From positions 1-61,584 of the forward strand of contig SFKZ01000010.1 of assembly GCA_004553595.1 (NCBI GenBank): a DNA stretch of 61,584 nt. Reading direction: 5' to 3'. Each line of letters opens with the position of its first letter. Within the stretch, counting starts at the first letter, position 1. The notes beneath the pieces are model-generated. The model searched no databases. It was not told where the DNA came from and saw only the letters and a list, made by a program, of their open reading frames with translations. Source of the stretch: Methanobrevibacter ruminantium. Lineage in GTDB: Archaea; Methanobacteriota; Methanobacteria; Methanobacteriales; Methanobacteriaceae. This document shows, one piece after another, positions 7,834 through 17,505 of this stretch. A program made the position numbers and the translations under genes.

Positions 7834-9475
7834 TTAAAATGGAATAGACCTATAAATACGTAGTTTCCTATAAGATTTTGTATTCCAGTTTTTAATATGG
7901 CCTAAACTGTTTCTATAGCTTGTTCCATCTGCAGAATACCATCTTCCATTAACATATATCTGAGCCCAGACATGACCGGTTGCCAAACCAGAGCCAAATT
8001 TACATCCCTTCGCATGAGTATATCTTGCTGGAATCTTAGAGGCTCTGCATAGAGCCACGATTAAATTGGCATGATCGCAGCAATTTCCTCTTTTAGTTCT
8101 TAATGTTTTTGCAGCTCCTTTTTTGGAATTTGCATAGTAACTGTATCCTAAATTATTCCTAACATAATTATAGATTGCAGTTGCCTTTTCCAATTTAGTG
8201 GAATACTTACTTGTAATCTTTTCAGATAATTTTCTAATGGCTTTAGTTATTTTCGCATATCCCCCACCATAGAGATACTTTCTTACAGAAAGCTTAGTGT
8301 TCTGATTCAAACCTTTTTTAAACTGACCTGAAGAATCTATGATTTCCAAGTAAGAGGAATTGCTTGATGGTCCGTAAACTCCATTGTTATCATAAGAGAA
8401 ATTTACCGCATACCTATTTCTTGGAAGTTTAAGCTTTAAATAAGCTATTCCTTTATCATTTGTGGTTCTTGTATAAGTTTTTCCACCAATTGTGAACTTG
8501 ACCTTTTCTTCTTTAAGATTTTTCCATCAATCCCTTTAATAAAATTTTAAAACATTTTCCTTTAAGAATAGTGTAAATTAAAGGTTTTGTATAAGTTTTC
8601 TTATATACTGGCAAGTTCATGGAAAATGAAGATTCAAGATAAAAATCCTCACCATCAAAAGTACAATTGAAATTAACAGATTTTCTTATCAGAAGGCATT
8701 CTTATATAAACCTGTCCTTTTGAATCAGTGGTTTTAATGTATTTTACACCATCTAAATAAATTATTAATTTTTTATTTGATAGGACATCCCCATTGGAGG
8801 AGACGAGTTTGATGGTAAAATCAGAAGATCTGTAGGCATAATTCTTTAGAGTTTTTATTATAGTATTCTCATAGAAAATTACATTAGAATAAACTGATTC
8901 CGCAGGATTATAATTCAAATCACCATCATATGATACTTGGATATTATGAATGCCTCCAATGCTTAAATCCAAAGGCAGAATAGCCATACCTTCATCATCA
9001 GTAAAGCCAGTTTCATAAATAAAAGTCCCCTTAGGTGTCTCGATTCTGAAATTAACCAATGCTTGACTTACAGGATTATTGTCCTCATCCAATAGCTTCA
9101 CATAATAATTTTCAATTCCATATATTTCCCAATCATCTTGAGAAATGATTTCAAGGGTTGTATTCTTTAAAACAGGTTCTTCATCATCATTATCTGTACC
9201 ATCATCTGAAACAGAATTATCAGGATAAACATTCTCATTTAAGTTTCCATCAAAATTCTCATCTGAACCATCATCAAAATTAGTATTTAAACATTCTTCC
9301 AGACATTTATCCGGCCCTTCACTTAAAGAATCATTTAAAGGTACATTTTCACTTATAGAAAATTCATTAGCATTGACAAAATCCAAATTTTCATCATCTA
9401 TACTGTCAGCTGAAACTGTAGATATAGATAATATGAATTCAAAAGCAATGCTGATAAAGTAAATTTATAATAAAT
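7834..9475 (-). pseudogene. Decayed secreted transglutaminase-like cysteine peptidase gene
   Basis: Reading the minus strand, pieces of one protein lie in different frames. At ~9465-9410 there is signal-peptide-like sequence (KFTLSALLL … FILSISTVSA) with no start codon and a frame change. Residues encoded by 9386-8673 give an acidic linker and an Ig-like domain that breaks at an extra A near 8690. An 8690-8550 segment reads on in another frame, and two further 1-base changes near 8550 and 8527 lead into GGKTYTRTTNDKG. The C-terminal transglutaminase-like domain (7834-8520) is intact, with GNCCDH, TGHVWAQ and YSADGTS holding Cys, His and Asp. That domain closely resembles the end of the neighbouring 1042-aa protein, so this is a paralog gone to pseudogene. 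Sequencing errors are less likely given at least four lesions in one gene. Confidence 0.75.
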
Positions 9476-9886
9476 AGTTACACCAACCGAAAAAATACTT
9501 GAAAAATTAAAAATTATGATTTTAAAATTATTTTAAAATTGTTTTTAAAAATAATGAAGTAATTTGAATCAATTACGAAAAATATAAGACATAAAAGTTT
9601 TTTAAAATAAATGTTTGAATTAATAATTTTTACTAATTAATTACATTATTATGTTATTAATTCATAATATAAAAAATTAATCAAAATAATAAAATTTATA
9701 GAATTAAAAATTTTGTTAAAAAAAGTTGATTGAAATCAAATGAAAAAATTAAATAAACAAAATAAGATACTAAAAAAAAATATTATATAAAAAATAGTTT
9801 GTTAAAAAAAGAATTAATTAAAAATAAAAAAAGAAAAAATTTGGATAAGAGGAAATCCTCTTATATCCATTTTAAATACTTTAATA
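9476..9886. other. Intergenic A/T-rich spacer between the two transglutaminase genes
   Basis: About 410 bases of A/T-rich sequence. I see no ORF, no strong hairpin and no pseudogene-like remnant beyond the start-less signal peptide at its left border. Confidence 0.5.
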
Positions 9887-12800
9887 CTAGAATGGTACAG
9901 CAGCATATCTATTCAAATTGCTATATGAATTAGTGTTCCAATTTTGGATATTACCTAATTTATTTCTCACACTTGTAGCATCAGCAGCATACCAAACACC
10001 ATTTACGAGAATTTGAGCCCATACGTGTCCGGTTACTAAACCACTTGAGAATCTACAGCCTTTTGCATGAGCATATCTTGCTTCAATGCCTGAAGCTCTG
10101 CACAATGCAACAACTAAACTTGCCTGATCCACACAATTTCCTGAACCCACACTTAAGGTACCTGAAGCACCATGTTTAGAGTTTGCATAATAACTATAAT
10201 CAATTTCATCTCTGACATAATTATAGATTGCTTGAGCTTTTGCCTCATCAGTTTTTAAACCTTTAGTCAATTGACTTGCTAAATTACTGATTGAACTTGT
10301 AATAGCTGATTGGCCAGTGCCAACCAAATATTTGGCAAGATCTGATTCTGTATTTTTCTCATTTAAACCTGCTTTGAATTGACTTGAATTATAAGGTATT
10401 TTAGATGAGATGTTAATTGGAGGAACTGTAATTCCTTTGAATACAGAACTTTCGAAAGTACAGTAATTAGGCAAATTCTTATGAGATTTGTGGAAATCTA
10501 AAATCTTAGCAAATGAATAAGTATATAAATCAAATTCAGCATTACCTAAAGATTTACCAGAACTACTATAAACCTTAGCGTAAACAGGGGGAACCTTATT
10601 AGATTCCGCAAATGATATTACTCTTTTTGCTAAATCAACATATTGTGCTTTATAAACTGTAGCGTCCATGGAATCCCCTTCAGAATTAGAATTGGAGATT
10701 CCAGTTGGAAGAGCAATATAATTTGTGTTACCAGCATTAATATTATAGACAGCTTTAGTCATTAGATATGAGAATTGTGAAATACTTAATTTTTTATTTG
10801 CAACTGTAACGGTACTAGGCAACGCATCATGAGAGTTAACATAATTCTTTACATTAGTAGCTGCAGTTTCGATTTCACTTATGGAAAATCTATTTGTATC
10901 TTTTACAGTTACTGTATTTGATAACTTAGATGATTCATAAATGGAAGATCCTGCATAAGATGAAACCACTGAATAGGTTCCCTGATTTAAATCAATCTTT
11001 AAGGAAGCCACTCCTTTGGAGTTAGTGGTTTGAGTGTATGTTTTTCCAGATAATGTAAATGTAATCTTCTGATTAGCTAAACCATTACCTGCGTTATCCA
11101 CTAATGTTACAGAATATGCATCACCTTTATTTACACTGTTTGAACTAGCTTTTATGGAAGTGGATTTCTTAAGAGGAGCATATACAGAACTTTCAAAAGT
11201 ACAATAATTAGGCAAATTATTATGAGATTTATGGAAATCTAAAATCTTAGCAAATGCAAATGTATACAAATTGAAATTTGCATTTCCTGCCTTATTGGAA
11301 CCGTCTTTGACAGACAAGTAATTGGAAGGTACTTTTTTAGATTCTATATTAGAAGCTGATCTTTTTGCTAAATCCACATACTGAGCTTTGTAAACAGTTG
11401 ATTTCAATGAATACGCAGAAGAAGCCCCATTAGAAATACCGCTTAAAAGAACTATATCCTTTTTATTGTTAGAATTGAGATTGGATACTGCCTTTGATGA
11501 TAAATAGGTAAACTCAGATATCTTAAGAGTTTTAGAACCTACTTTCACAGTATTAGGCAATCTTTTATTCTTTAAAACATAATTCTTAACATTAGTAGCT
11601 GCATTTTCTATCTCCTTAACAGTGAAAGCATTAGGATTATCCAATACAGTTAAAGTAACGGAATTCTTAGCGGATTTGTAAACTTTTGAACCAGCATAAG
11701 AACAGACCATAGGATACTTGCCTGCTTTCAAGTTTATTTGAAGATAGGTGGAACCTTTAGAGTCTGTTGTCAATGTATAAGTTTTACCATTGATAGCATA
11801 ACTTAACTTTTGACCGCTTAAAGCTTTACCATTGCCATCAGTTAATGTAAGCTTATAATTATTACCTCTAGTAATGGTATTTGAACTTCCTTTAAGAATT
11901 GTTGCTTTTAAACTGCTTGCTTGATTAAATGCTGAACTTTCAAAAGTACAATAATTAGGCAAATAATTTTTAGACTTATGGAAATCTAAAATTTTTGCAA
12001 AAGCAAAGGTATACAAATTGAAATTTGCATTTCCTACAGACTTCTTAGAAGCGTCCTTAACAAGAACTTCAGTAGGAGGTACCTTTTTAGAACCAATGAA
12101 AGAAACTACATTTTTTGCTAAGTCAAGATATTGTGCTTTATAAACAGTAGTTTTTAGTGAAGCAGAAGAAGATTTGCCATCTGAAATACCTGATAAAAGT
12201 ATTACATCACCTTTCTTATTTGAATTCAAATTTGATATCAATTGGGATGAAAGATAAGAAAACTCAGATATCTTAAGAGTTTTAGAACCTACTTTCACAG
12301 TATTAGGCAATCTTTTATTCTTTAAGACAAAATTCTCAACATTGCTAGCTGCATCTTCAATCTCCTTAACAGTGAATGCATTAGGATTTTTCAATACAGA
12401 TAAAGTCACAGATAATCTTGAAGAATCATAAGCACCAGATCCCCCATAAGAACAGACCATAGTGTATTTACCTTCCTTCAAGTTTATTTGAATATAAGTG
12501 GAACCTTTAGAGTCTGTTGTCAATGTATAAGTTTTACCATTGATATTGTAACTCAATTTTTGACCACTTAATACTTTACCCTTGCTATCAGTCAAGGTAA
12601 GTGTATAATAATTACCTCTGTAAATGGAACTTGAACTTCCCTTGAGAGTGGTTTTAACTTTAGCATTAGCTTCTAAAACAGCACTATCAGATTGTGAGGA
12701 AGCCCCAAGAACAGCCTTATTATTTGCAATGTTAGAATTATGTTCCGAATCAGAATCTTCTACAGTATTATCAGTATTTAAAACTTCATTTTCTGAATTT

Positions 12801-13015
12801 ACATTACTTGAACCAGCATTTTCAGATTCCAAATTATTTGAATTTGAATCACTAGCAACATAATCAGAGCCACTAGAAACGCTAGCACCAGATAAGTCAT
12901 TTGAATCATCTATAGAAGATGAATCATCAATATCCATAGCGGAAACTGATGTGATCAAACAAAATCCCATAAGTAAAACCGCTAAAAGTAATGTGAGATT
13001 CTTAACTGAAATCAT
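9887..13015 (-). CDS. Secreted pseudomurein-binding repeat protein with C-terminal transglutaminase-like cysteine peptidase domain
   Basis: 1042 aa. Signal peptide 1-26 (cut after SVSA), then a Ser/Asn/Asp-rich linker to ~117. Three modules follow (~120-360, 370-610, 618-857). Each is an Ig-like domain (GKTYTLTTDSKGSTY type) plus three pseudomurein-binding-like motifs ending LPNYCTFESS. The C-terminal domain (~870-1042) has C961 (GSGNCVDQ), H997 (TGHVWAQ) and D1012 (YAADATS). The arrangement of pseudomurein-binding repeats plus a Cys-His-Asp peptidase recalls the phage pseudomurein endoisopeptidases PeiW/PeiP, so a cell-wall remodelling or autolysin role is likely (inference). RBS GAGGTGAA precedes the ATG. 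A decayed paralog lies just downstream. Confidence 0.88.
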   Translation of the reverse strand: MISVKNLTLLLAVLLMGFCLITSVSAMDIDDSSSIDDSNDLSGASVSSGSDYVASDSNSNNLESENAGSSNVNSENEVLNTDNTVEDSDSEHNSNIANNKAVLGASSQSDSAVLEANAKVKTTLKGSSSSIYRGNYYTLTLTDSKGKVLSGQKLSYNINGKTYTLTTDSKGSTYIQINLKEGKYTMVCSYGGSGAYDSSRLSVTLSVLKNPNAFTVKEIEDAASNVENFVLKNKRLPNTVKVGSKTLKISEFSYLSSQLISNLNSNKKGDVILLSGISDGKSSSASLKTTVYKAQYLDLAKNVVSFIGSKKVPPTEVLVKDASKKSVGNANFNLYTFAFAKILDFHKSKNYLPNYCTFESSAFNQASSLKATILKGSSNTITRGNNYKLTLTDGNGKALSGQKLSYAINGKTYTLTTDSKGSTYLQINLKAGKYPMVCSYAGSKVYKSAKNSVTLTVLDNPNAFTVKEIENAATNVKNYVLKNKRLPNTVKVGSKTLKISEFTYLSSKAVSNLNSNNKKDIVLLSGISNGASSAYSLKSTVYKAQYVDLAKRSASNIESKKVPSNYLSVKDGSNKAGNANFNLYTFAFAKILDFHKSHNNLPNYCTFESSVYAPLKKSTSIKASSNSVNKGDAYSVTLVDNAGNGLANQKITFTLSGKTYTQTTNSKGVASLKIDLNQGTYSVVSSYAGSSIYESSKLSNTVTVKDTNRFSISEIETAATNVKNYVNSHDALPSTVTVANKKLSISQFSYLMTKAVYNINAGNTNYIALPTGISNSNSEGDSMDATVYKAQYVDLAKRVISFAESNKVPPVYAKVYSSSGKSLGNAEFDLYTYSFAKILDFHKSHKNLPNYCTFESSVFKGITVPPINISSKIPYNSSQFKAGLNEKNTESDLAKYLVGTGQSAITSSISNLASQLTKGLKTDEAKAQAIYNYVRDEIDYSYYANSKHGASGTLSVGSGNCVDQASLVVALCRASGIEARYAHAKGCRFSSGLVTGHVWAQILVNGVWYAADATSVRNKLGNIQNWNTNSYSNLNRYAAVPF
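10445..12658 (-). repeat. Three long in-frame modules within the peptidase gene
   Basis: Modules 1 and 2 are offset by exactly 250 codons (750 bases), and the DNA is nearly identical over long stretches, for example around NPNAFTVKEIE and LKNKRLPNTVKVGSKTLKISEF. Module 3 is more diverged and about 4 codons shorter. The pattern points to a recent duplication of one module after an older one. Confidence 0.9.
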
Positions 13016-13840
13016 TTCACCTCACATTTTAGAGCAACCCTAAAATTATAGTTTTACAAGTATAATTTTCACATTGAATTTTTAAAAAATATTATGGAAA
13101 AATATTTATTTTTCCCAAACTCAATGTTTATCATTTAACTTTTTCAAGCAAACAATAAAGACCACCCTAAACATTTCTTAACTTGACAATTTTGCTTTAA
13201 AAACAAAAAAATCAAATTAGATTAATATTTACTTTTAATCTCTTATTATATAAACCTTACTAAAAAAAATCATTGAAAATAAGAATTTTCCATAGTTTAT
13301 AGATAAAAATAAAAAGAATTTAAGATTAATTTTATAATTCAAATATGGTTAACTATACAGTATTGATATAAGGAATAAATATTCAGTTAAAAGCAAAAAT
13401 AAGTGATAATAATTAAAAAAATTAAAAAATACTTAACAAGTCTTTAAATAATGAATAAATACTTAAAATTACTTATTTTAATCAAATTTTAAATAATTTG
13501 ACTTAAATAAATAGAAAATAAAATAATTACCTTTATTTAACTTAAAAAAGAATTACAAACTACTAAACATATTTGATATAAAAGAAAATAATATTATCAT
13601 TTTTAAAATAGTATTAAAATAAGTATTAAATTAAAAAAATACTTCTTAAAAAGTAAATTTTAGATAAATAAGCAATTTTAATTAAGTAATATTCAAAAAA
13701 GAAGTATTTAAAGTCAAAATAAGAAAATAAAGAAAATTTTTAAAAAATTGCTAAAAAAATTATAAAAAATAATTAAAACTTGTAAAAAAATAGTTGAGAT
13801 TTTTTTATCAAAAAATGATATTTACTCCCAACCACTAGAA
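13016..13840. other. Long A/T-rich intergenic region
   Basis: About 825 bases, the longest gene-free stretch here. It must hold the promoter of the 1042-aa peptidase gene. Near 13027-13045 TTTTAG…CTAAAA forms 6-bp arms around 7 bases in the presumed leader. No ORF with coding character, no tRNA-like fold and no GC-rich structure is visible in the rest. Confidence 0.5.
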
Positions 13841-13887
13841 AAAATTTTGGTCCAGTTTTTGCGCTCCGAAGGAGCGGAAAAGCTGGG
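13841..13887 (-). terminator. Terminator hairpin after the thermosome gene
   Basis: Directly after the stop codon the minus strand reads CCAG-C-TTTT-CCGCTCC-TTC-GGAGCGC-AAAAA-CTGG (13886-13852). It is a long stem with a G/C-rich top and TTC loop, followed by a T-rich tract (13846-13841). In this A/T-rich genome it stands out clearly as a structured transcript end. Confidence 0.7.
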
Positions 13888-15540
13888 CTACATCATAGGA
13901 GGCATTCCACCCATTCCACCCATACCAGGAGCAGGAGGCATACCACTGTGATCTAAGTTTTCATCGGGGTCGACTTTTTGAAGTGCACCAGCTGCTGCAA
14001 CCAAATCGTCAATACGCAAGATCATTTCACAAGCTTCTTGAGCTGCTTGAATAGCTTGCTTTTTGACTCTTTGCGGCTCAACAACACCAGCTTCTTTCAT
14101 ATCTACAACTTTACCTTCAAATACATCCAATCCCATATTTATGTTATCTTCATGAGCTGCTCTAAGTTCCACTAATAAGTCAATGGTGTTTAAACCTGCA
14201 TTTTCAGATAAGGTTCTTGGTACGATTTCCAAAGCGTCTGCAAATGCATTTACAGCTATTTGCTCTCTTCCGCTGATTGTATTGGCGTAGGTTCTGAGTT
14301 GTCTTGCAATTTCAATTTCAGGAGCTCCTCCACCATATACTACTTTCCCATCTTCAACAGTAGCTGCAACTACACCTAATGCATCTTCCATAGCCCTTTC
14401 GATTTCAGAGGAAACGTGTCTGGTACTTCCACGGATTAAAATGGAACTTGCTTTAGGGTCTTCACATTCTTCAATGAAGGTAATGATTTGGTCAAAGACC
14501 TTTTCTTGGTGTATGTAACCTGCCTTACCTAATACTTCAGGAGTCAAGTCTTCAATATTGGTAATGAGTTCAGCACCGGTAGCTTTCATGATTCTTTTTA
14601 CGTCAGTGTTTTTAACTCTCTTGAAAGCCATGATTCCAGCTTTGGATAAGTGATGTTGCACTACATCATCAATACCTTTTTGACAGAACAATACATTACA
14701 TCCTGAATCGATGATCTTATCAGCAATTTCCTTCAAGGTTTCCTGTTCACTGTCAAGGAAAGCCTGCATTTGCAATGGGTCAGTGAAGTCAACTTTAGCA
14801 TTTTCCAAATCTTTCAATTCTAAAGGATATTTCATTAAAGCGATTTTAGCATCATGCATTTCTTCAGGCATAGCTTCATTAGCTCTACCTTGGTCAATAT
14901 AGATACCGTCAACAATTAAGGAGTCCTCTACACTTCCACCATTGATTCTGTGGATTTTAATGAGTGATTTGTCTAATTTTTCTCCTTCTTCAACTTTCAA
15001 TGCAGCTTGAACAAGCAAGTCTGCAAGTTCATCTTTAGCATAATCTGAACCTTTACCTGTCATTGCGGTTTTTGCAATTCCAAATAATGTGTCCGGGTCT
15101 CTTGCATCGGTTGAAATGCTATATAAGATTTCCATTGCTTTTGCAACTGCTAATCTGTATCCAATGAGAATGGTTGGGATTGCAGTTCCATCTTCATATA
15201 ATTCCATTGCTTTCTTAAGCAACTCACCAGCAATGATTACAACTGTAGTGGTTCCGTCTCCAACTACATTTTCTTGTTTTCTTGCAATTTCCACAAGCAT
15301 TTTTGCGGCAGGGTGTGCAATATCCATTTCCTGTAAAATAGTTGCTCCATCATTGGTTACAACCACATCACCCATTTTCTTATCCACTAACATTTTATCC
15401 ATTCCTTTTGGACCGAGAGTGGTTCTTACAATGCTTGCTAAAATTTGACTTGCAAAAATATTCATTCTTAAAGCTTGATTTCCTTGAAATCTTTCAGTAT
15501 CATCACGTAAAATATACTTAGGTTGATTAATTTGTGCCAT
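13888..15540 (-). CDS. thsA: Thermosome subunit (group II chaperonin)
   Basis: 550 aa, the normal length. ATP-dependent protein-folding double ring in the cytoplasm. Signature motifs: RTTLGPKGMDKMLVD, NDGATIL near residue 63, GDGTTTVV near 95, and YGGGAPEIEIARQL in the second equatorial half. A Gly/Met-rich tail ends in GGMPPMM, as in other thermosomes. RBS AAGGAGATTATT precedes the ATG. It is monocistronic, with a strong hairpin terminator downstream. Whether a second subunit gene exists elsewhere cannot be known from this window. Confidence 0.97.
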   Translation of the reverse strand: MAQINQPKYILRDDTERFQGNQALRMNIFASQILASIVRTTLGPKGMDKMLVDKKMGDVVVTNDGATILQEMDIAHPAAKMLVEIARKQENVVGDGTTTVVIIAGELLKKAMELYEDGTAIPTILIGYRLAVAKAMEILYSISTDARDPDTLFGIAKTAMTGKGSDYAKDELADLLVQAALKVEEGEKLDKSLIKIHRINGGSVEDSLIVDGIYIDQGRANEAMPEEMHDAKIALMKYPLELKDLENAKVDFTDPLQMQAFLDSEQETLKEIADKIIDSGCNVLFCQKGIDDVVQHHLSKAGIMAFKRVKNTDVKRIMKATGAELITNIEDLTPEVLGKAGYIHQEKVFDQIITFIEECEDPKASSILIRGSTRHVSSEIERAMEDALGVVAATVEDGKVVYGGGAPEIEIARQLRTYANTISGREQIAVNAFADALEIVPRTLSENAGLNTIDLLVELRAAHEDNINMGLDVFEGKVVDMKEAGVVEPQRVKKQAIQAAQEACEMILRIDDLVAAAGALQKVDPDENLDHSGMPPAPGMGGMGGMPPMM

Positions 15541-15688
15541 AATAATCTCCTTAATTTTAATCAGTGTTATTTTTAATAAGATAATTTATTAGTAATTATA
15601 AAGATTAATTACAAGAATTAATTATAAGAATTCATAATAAAAATTAAATTATATTTAATTAATATTAAATTATCCATATAGTTATACA

Positions 15689-15710
15689 TAGGTTTGCCTT
15701 ACTATAAAAA
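15689..15710 (+). promoter_or_regulatory. Candidate flavodoxin promoter with DtxR-type operator
   Basis: TAGGTTTGCCTTA (15689-15701) is immediately followed by the TATA-like TATAAAAA (15703-15710). GG and CC are four bases apart, as in the sites at 7664 and 17324, and the box again sits just upstream of TATA. Iron control of a flavodoxin would make biological sense. The match is weaker than the other two. Confidence 0.45.
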
Positions 15711-15838
15711 AGTTTTGTTTATAAGGGATTATTAAGAATTTTAAAAAAAGAAAATATTGAAATAAAAACAGAACATTTAACAAGTGAATTTATTAAATTA
15801 TTAATTAATTGTTGAAAATCAAAAAAGGAGATGCCATC

Positions 15839-16345
15839 ATGTCAAGTATTGTAATTTATTTTTCTAGAAGTGGTGAAAACTACTTTGGTGGAGAACTTAA
15901 AAACATTGAAAAAGGAAACACAGAAGTGATTGCAGAATACATTCAGGAATTGGATAATGCAGACTTATTCAAAGTTGAACCTGCAGATGAATATCCTGAT
16001 GATTACATGAAATGCATTGATGTTGCTAAAAAGGAACAGCAATCAGATGCAAGACCTGAAATCAAGGAAACCTTAGATAGCATAGATGCATATGACACTG
16101 TATATATCGGTTTTCCAAACTGGTGGAGAACATTGCCAATGCCTATGTTTACCCAATTGGAGCAATTGGATTTTAAAGGAAAAACAGTTAAGCCTTTTGT
16201 AACCCATGAAGGTTCCGGTTTCGGTTCATCACAAAAAGACTTGAAAAAATTGTGCGAAGGAGCTCTAATCAAAAAAGGATTATCAATTCCTGGTGCTAAT
16301 GTATATGATTCAAAAGATGCTGTAAAATCATGGATTAATGAATAA
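15839..16345 (+). CDS. Flavodoxin
   Basis: 168 aa from the ATG at 15839, with GGAG eight bases upstream; the earlier in-frame TTG at 15809 has no such site. Small FMN protein for one- or two-electron transfer in the cytoplasm. MSSIVIYFSRSGENY is the FMN phosphate-binding start; YIGFPNWWRTLPMP and THEGSGFGSSQKDL match the two other FMN-contact loops of the long-chain, NAD(P)H-reductase-like flavodoxins. The candidate DtxR-type operator upstream suggests induction under iron shortage, when flavodoxin replaces ferredoxin (inference). Confidence 0.88.
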   Translation: MSSIVIYFSRSGENYFGGELKNIEKGNTEVIAEYIQELDNADLFKVEPADEYPDDYMKCIDVAKKEQQSDARPEIKETLDSIDAYDTVYIGFPNWWRTLPMPMFTQLEQLDFKGKTVKPFVTHEGSGFGSSQKDLKKLCEGALIKKGLSIPGANVYDSKDAVKSWINE

Positions 16346-16481
16346 ATTAATCCTTTATCTTTTTTAGATTTTTTCTTACTTTTTTATTTTTATTCTTCAA
16401 TTTTAATTCTAATTTTTACTATACTTTAATTCTTAAATTTTAAACTTTTTTTACTATAAGAAATAAAATGCCATTTTGAAA

Positions 16482-17261
16482 TTATTTTTCCAAAACAGCA
16501 ATATAATCCATTCTGTTTCTTATAAATGGAATCCAAGTAAATAGCTTAGTGAATGGCTTATATACATTCATCCCATCAAAAAGATTTACATCCTTTACCC
16601 ATTTGAAGTTGGAATTCAATTTTAAAAGCTCATGACCTTCTTGAACCCCCCAAATGAATTTGGCATCCATTTCCTCTACTGATTTCTCCTTAACATTCTT
16701 TACTGAAACCGGAGGCATTATTTCAGTGAATACAGTGCATGACTTGAAATTTTCATCAATTATGTCCAGAATCCTCTTATTGTCATCTTCAGTAAGATAC
16801 ATTGACAATCCCTCAATTATGAACAAAACATCATCACTTTCTTCTATTTCACTGACCCATGATGGATCCATCGCTGAATATGCCAATGTCTTTACCCTAC
16901 TGCTGTCCTTAATATAATTCAGTCTGAACCTTGCTGAATTTTCCAAATCAACATTATACCATTTGATTATTCCATTGTCCAATCGATTGTATCTGGTGTC
17001 CATTCCAGAAGCAATATTCACTACTGTGCATCTGGGATGTGAGCGGATATATTTTGAAACCATATCATCCAAGACGATAGTTCTTGAAATCACTCCCCAT
17101 TGCATTTGATAGTCCTTATCTGCTATGGAAAAGTCATAATCAATTTCAGAAATTACATCTATTGCCTTAAAGTCAAAAAATTTGTGATTTTTCTTTTGGG
17201 AATGCTTGGCTTTAGTGTATAAAGTCAAAAGCATTGTTTTTTCTACACCTTCTAAATTCAT
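16482..17261 (-). CDS. SAM-dependent methyltransferase of the LCMT/TcmP type
   Basis: 259 aa. The motifs fit the leucine-carboxyl/TcmP-like O-methyltransferase family: CTVVNIASGMDTRYNRL (SAM loop with the family's GxDTR), WYNVDLENSARFR (acidic SAM residue), and DVLFIIEGLSMYLTEDD (the hallmark EG-x2-MYL). The substrate is unknown. RBS GAGGTATAACC lies before the ATG. The upstream TTTAGGTATACCTAAA palindrome beside a TATA box suggests control by the DtxR-type regulator, so a role in metal handling, such as making a methylated metallophore or small metabolite, is possible but unproven. Confidence 0.8.
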   Translation of the reverse strand: MNLEGVEKTMLLTLYTKAKHSQKKNHKFFDFKAIDVISEIDYDFSIADKDYQMQWGVISRTIVLDDMVSKYIRSHPRCTVVNIASGMDTRYNRLDNGIIKWYNVDLENSARFRLNYIKDSSRVKTLAYSAMDPSWVSEIEESDDVLFIIEGLSMYLTEDDNKRILDIIDENFKSCTVFTEIMPPVSVKNVKEKSVEEMDAKFIWGVQEGHELLKLNSNFKWVKDVNLFDGMNVYKPFTKLFTWIPFIRNRMDYIAVLEK

Positions 17262-17278
17262 GGTTATACCTCAATTTT

Positions 17279-17300
17279 TTAATTAATTAATTAATTAATT
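17279..17300. repeat. AATT microsatellite in the methyltransferase leader
   Basis: Five and a half tandem TTAA/AATT units lie between the presumed promoter and the ATG of the methyltransferase. Length changes here could alter the leader, but no function is shown. Confidence 0.6.
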
Positions 17301-17323
17301 GTTTATTTTAATAGTATTTAAAG

Positions 17324-17339
17324 TTTAGGTATACCTAAA
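17324..17339. promoter_or_regulatory. Perfect palindromic operator upstream of the methyltransferase gene
   Basis: TTTAGGTATACCTAAA is a perfect 16-bp palindrome 63 bases before the ATG at 17261. On the minus strand it abuts ACTTTAAATACT, a TATA-like box, the same layout as at the dtxR promoter. It resembles TTAGG/CCTAA iron boxes bound by DtxR/IdeR proteins. Confidence 0.65.
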
Positions 17340-17505
17340 ATAGAATGTAGATATAAAAATTAAGTTATTGAGATTTTAAGAAAAATTATTTTATTTGAAT
17401 GAGAAAAATTAAGTTATAAGATTTTAAGAAAAATTATTTTATTTGAATGAGAAAAAAGTTAAAAAAATGGTTTAAAATAAAGATAATATGAAAAATGGAA
17501 AAAAA

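Noticed and set aside
13027..13045. TTTTAG-N7-CTAAAA as a further iron box before the peptidase gene
   Set aside because: It has the wrong spacing, sits between the presumed start site and the ATG, and lacks the GG-N4-CC core.
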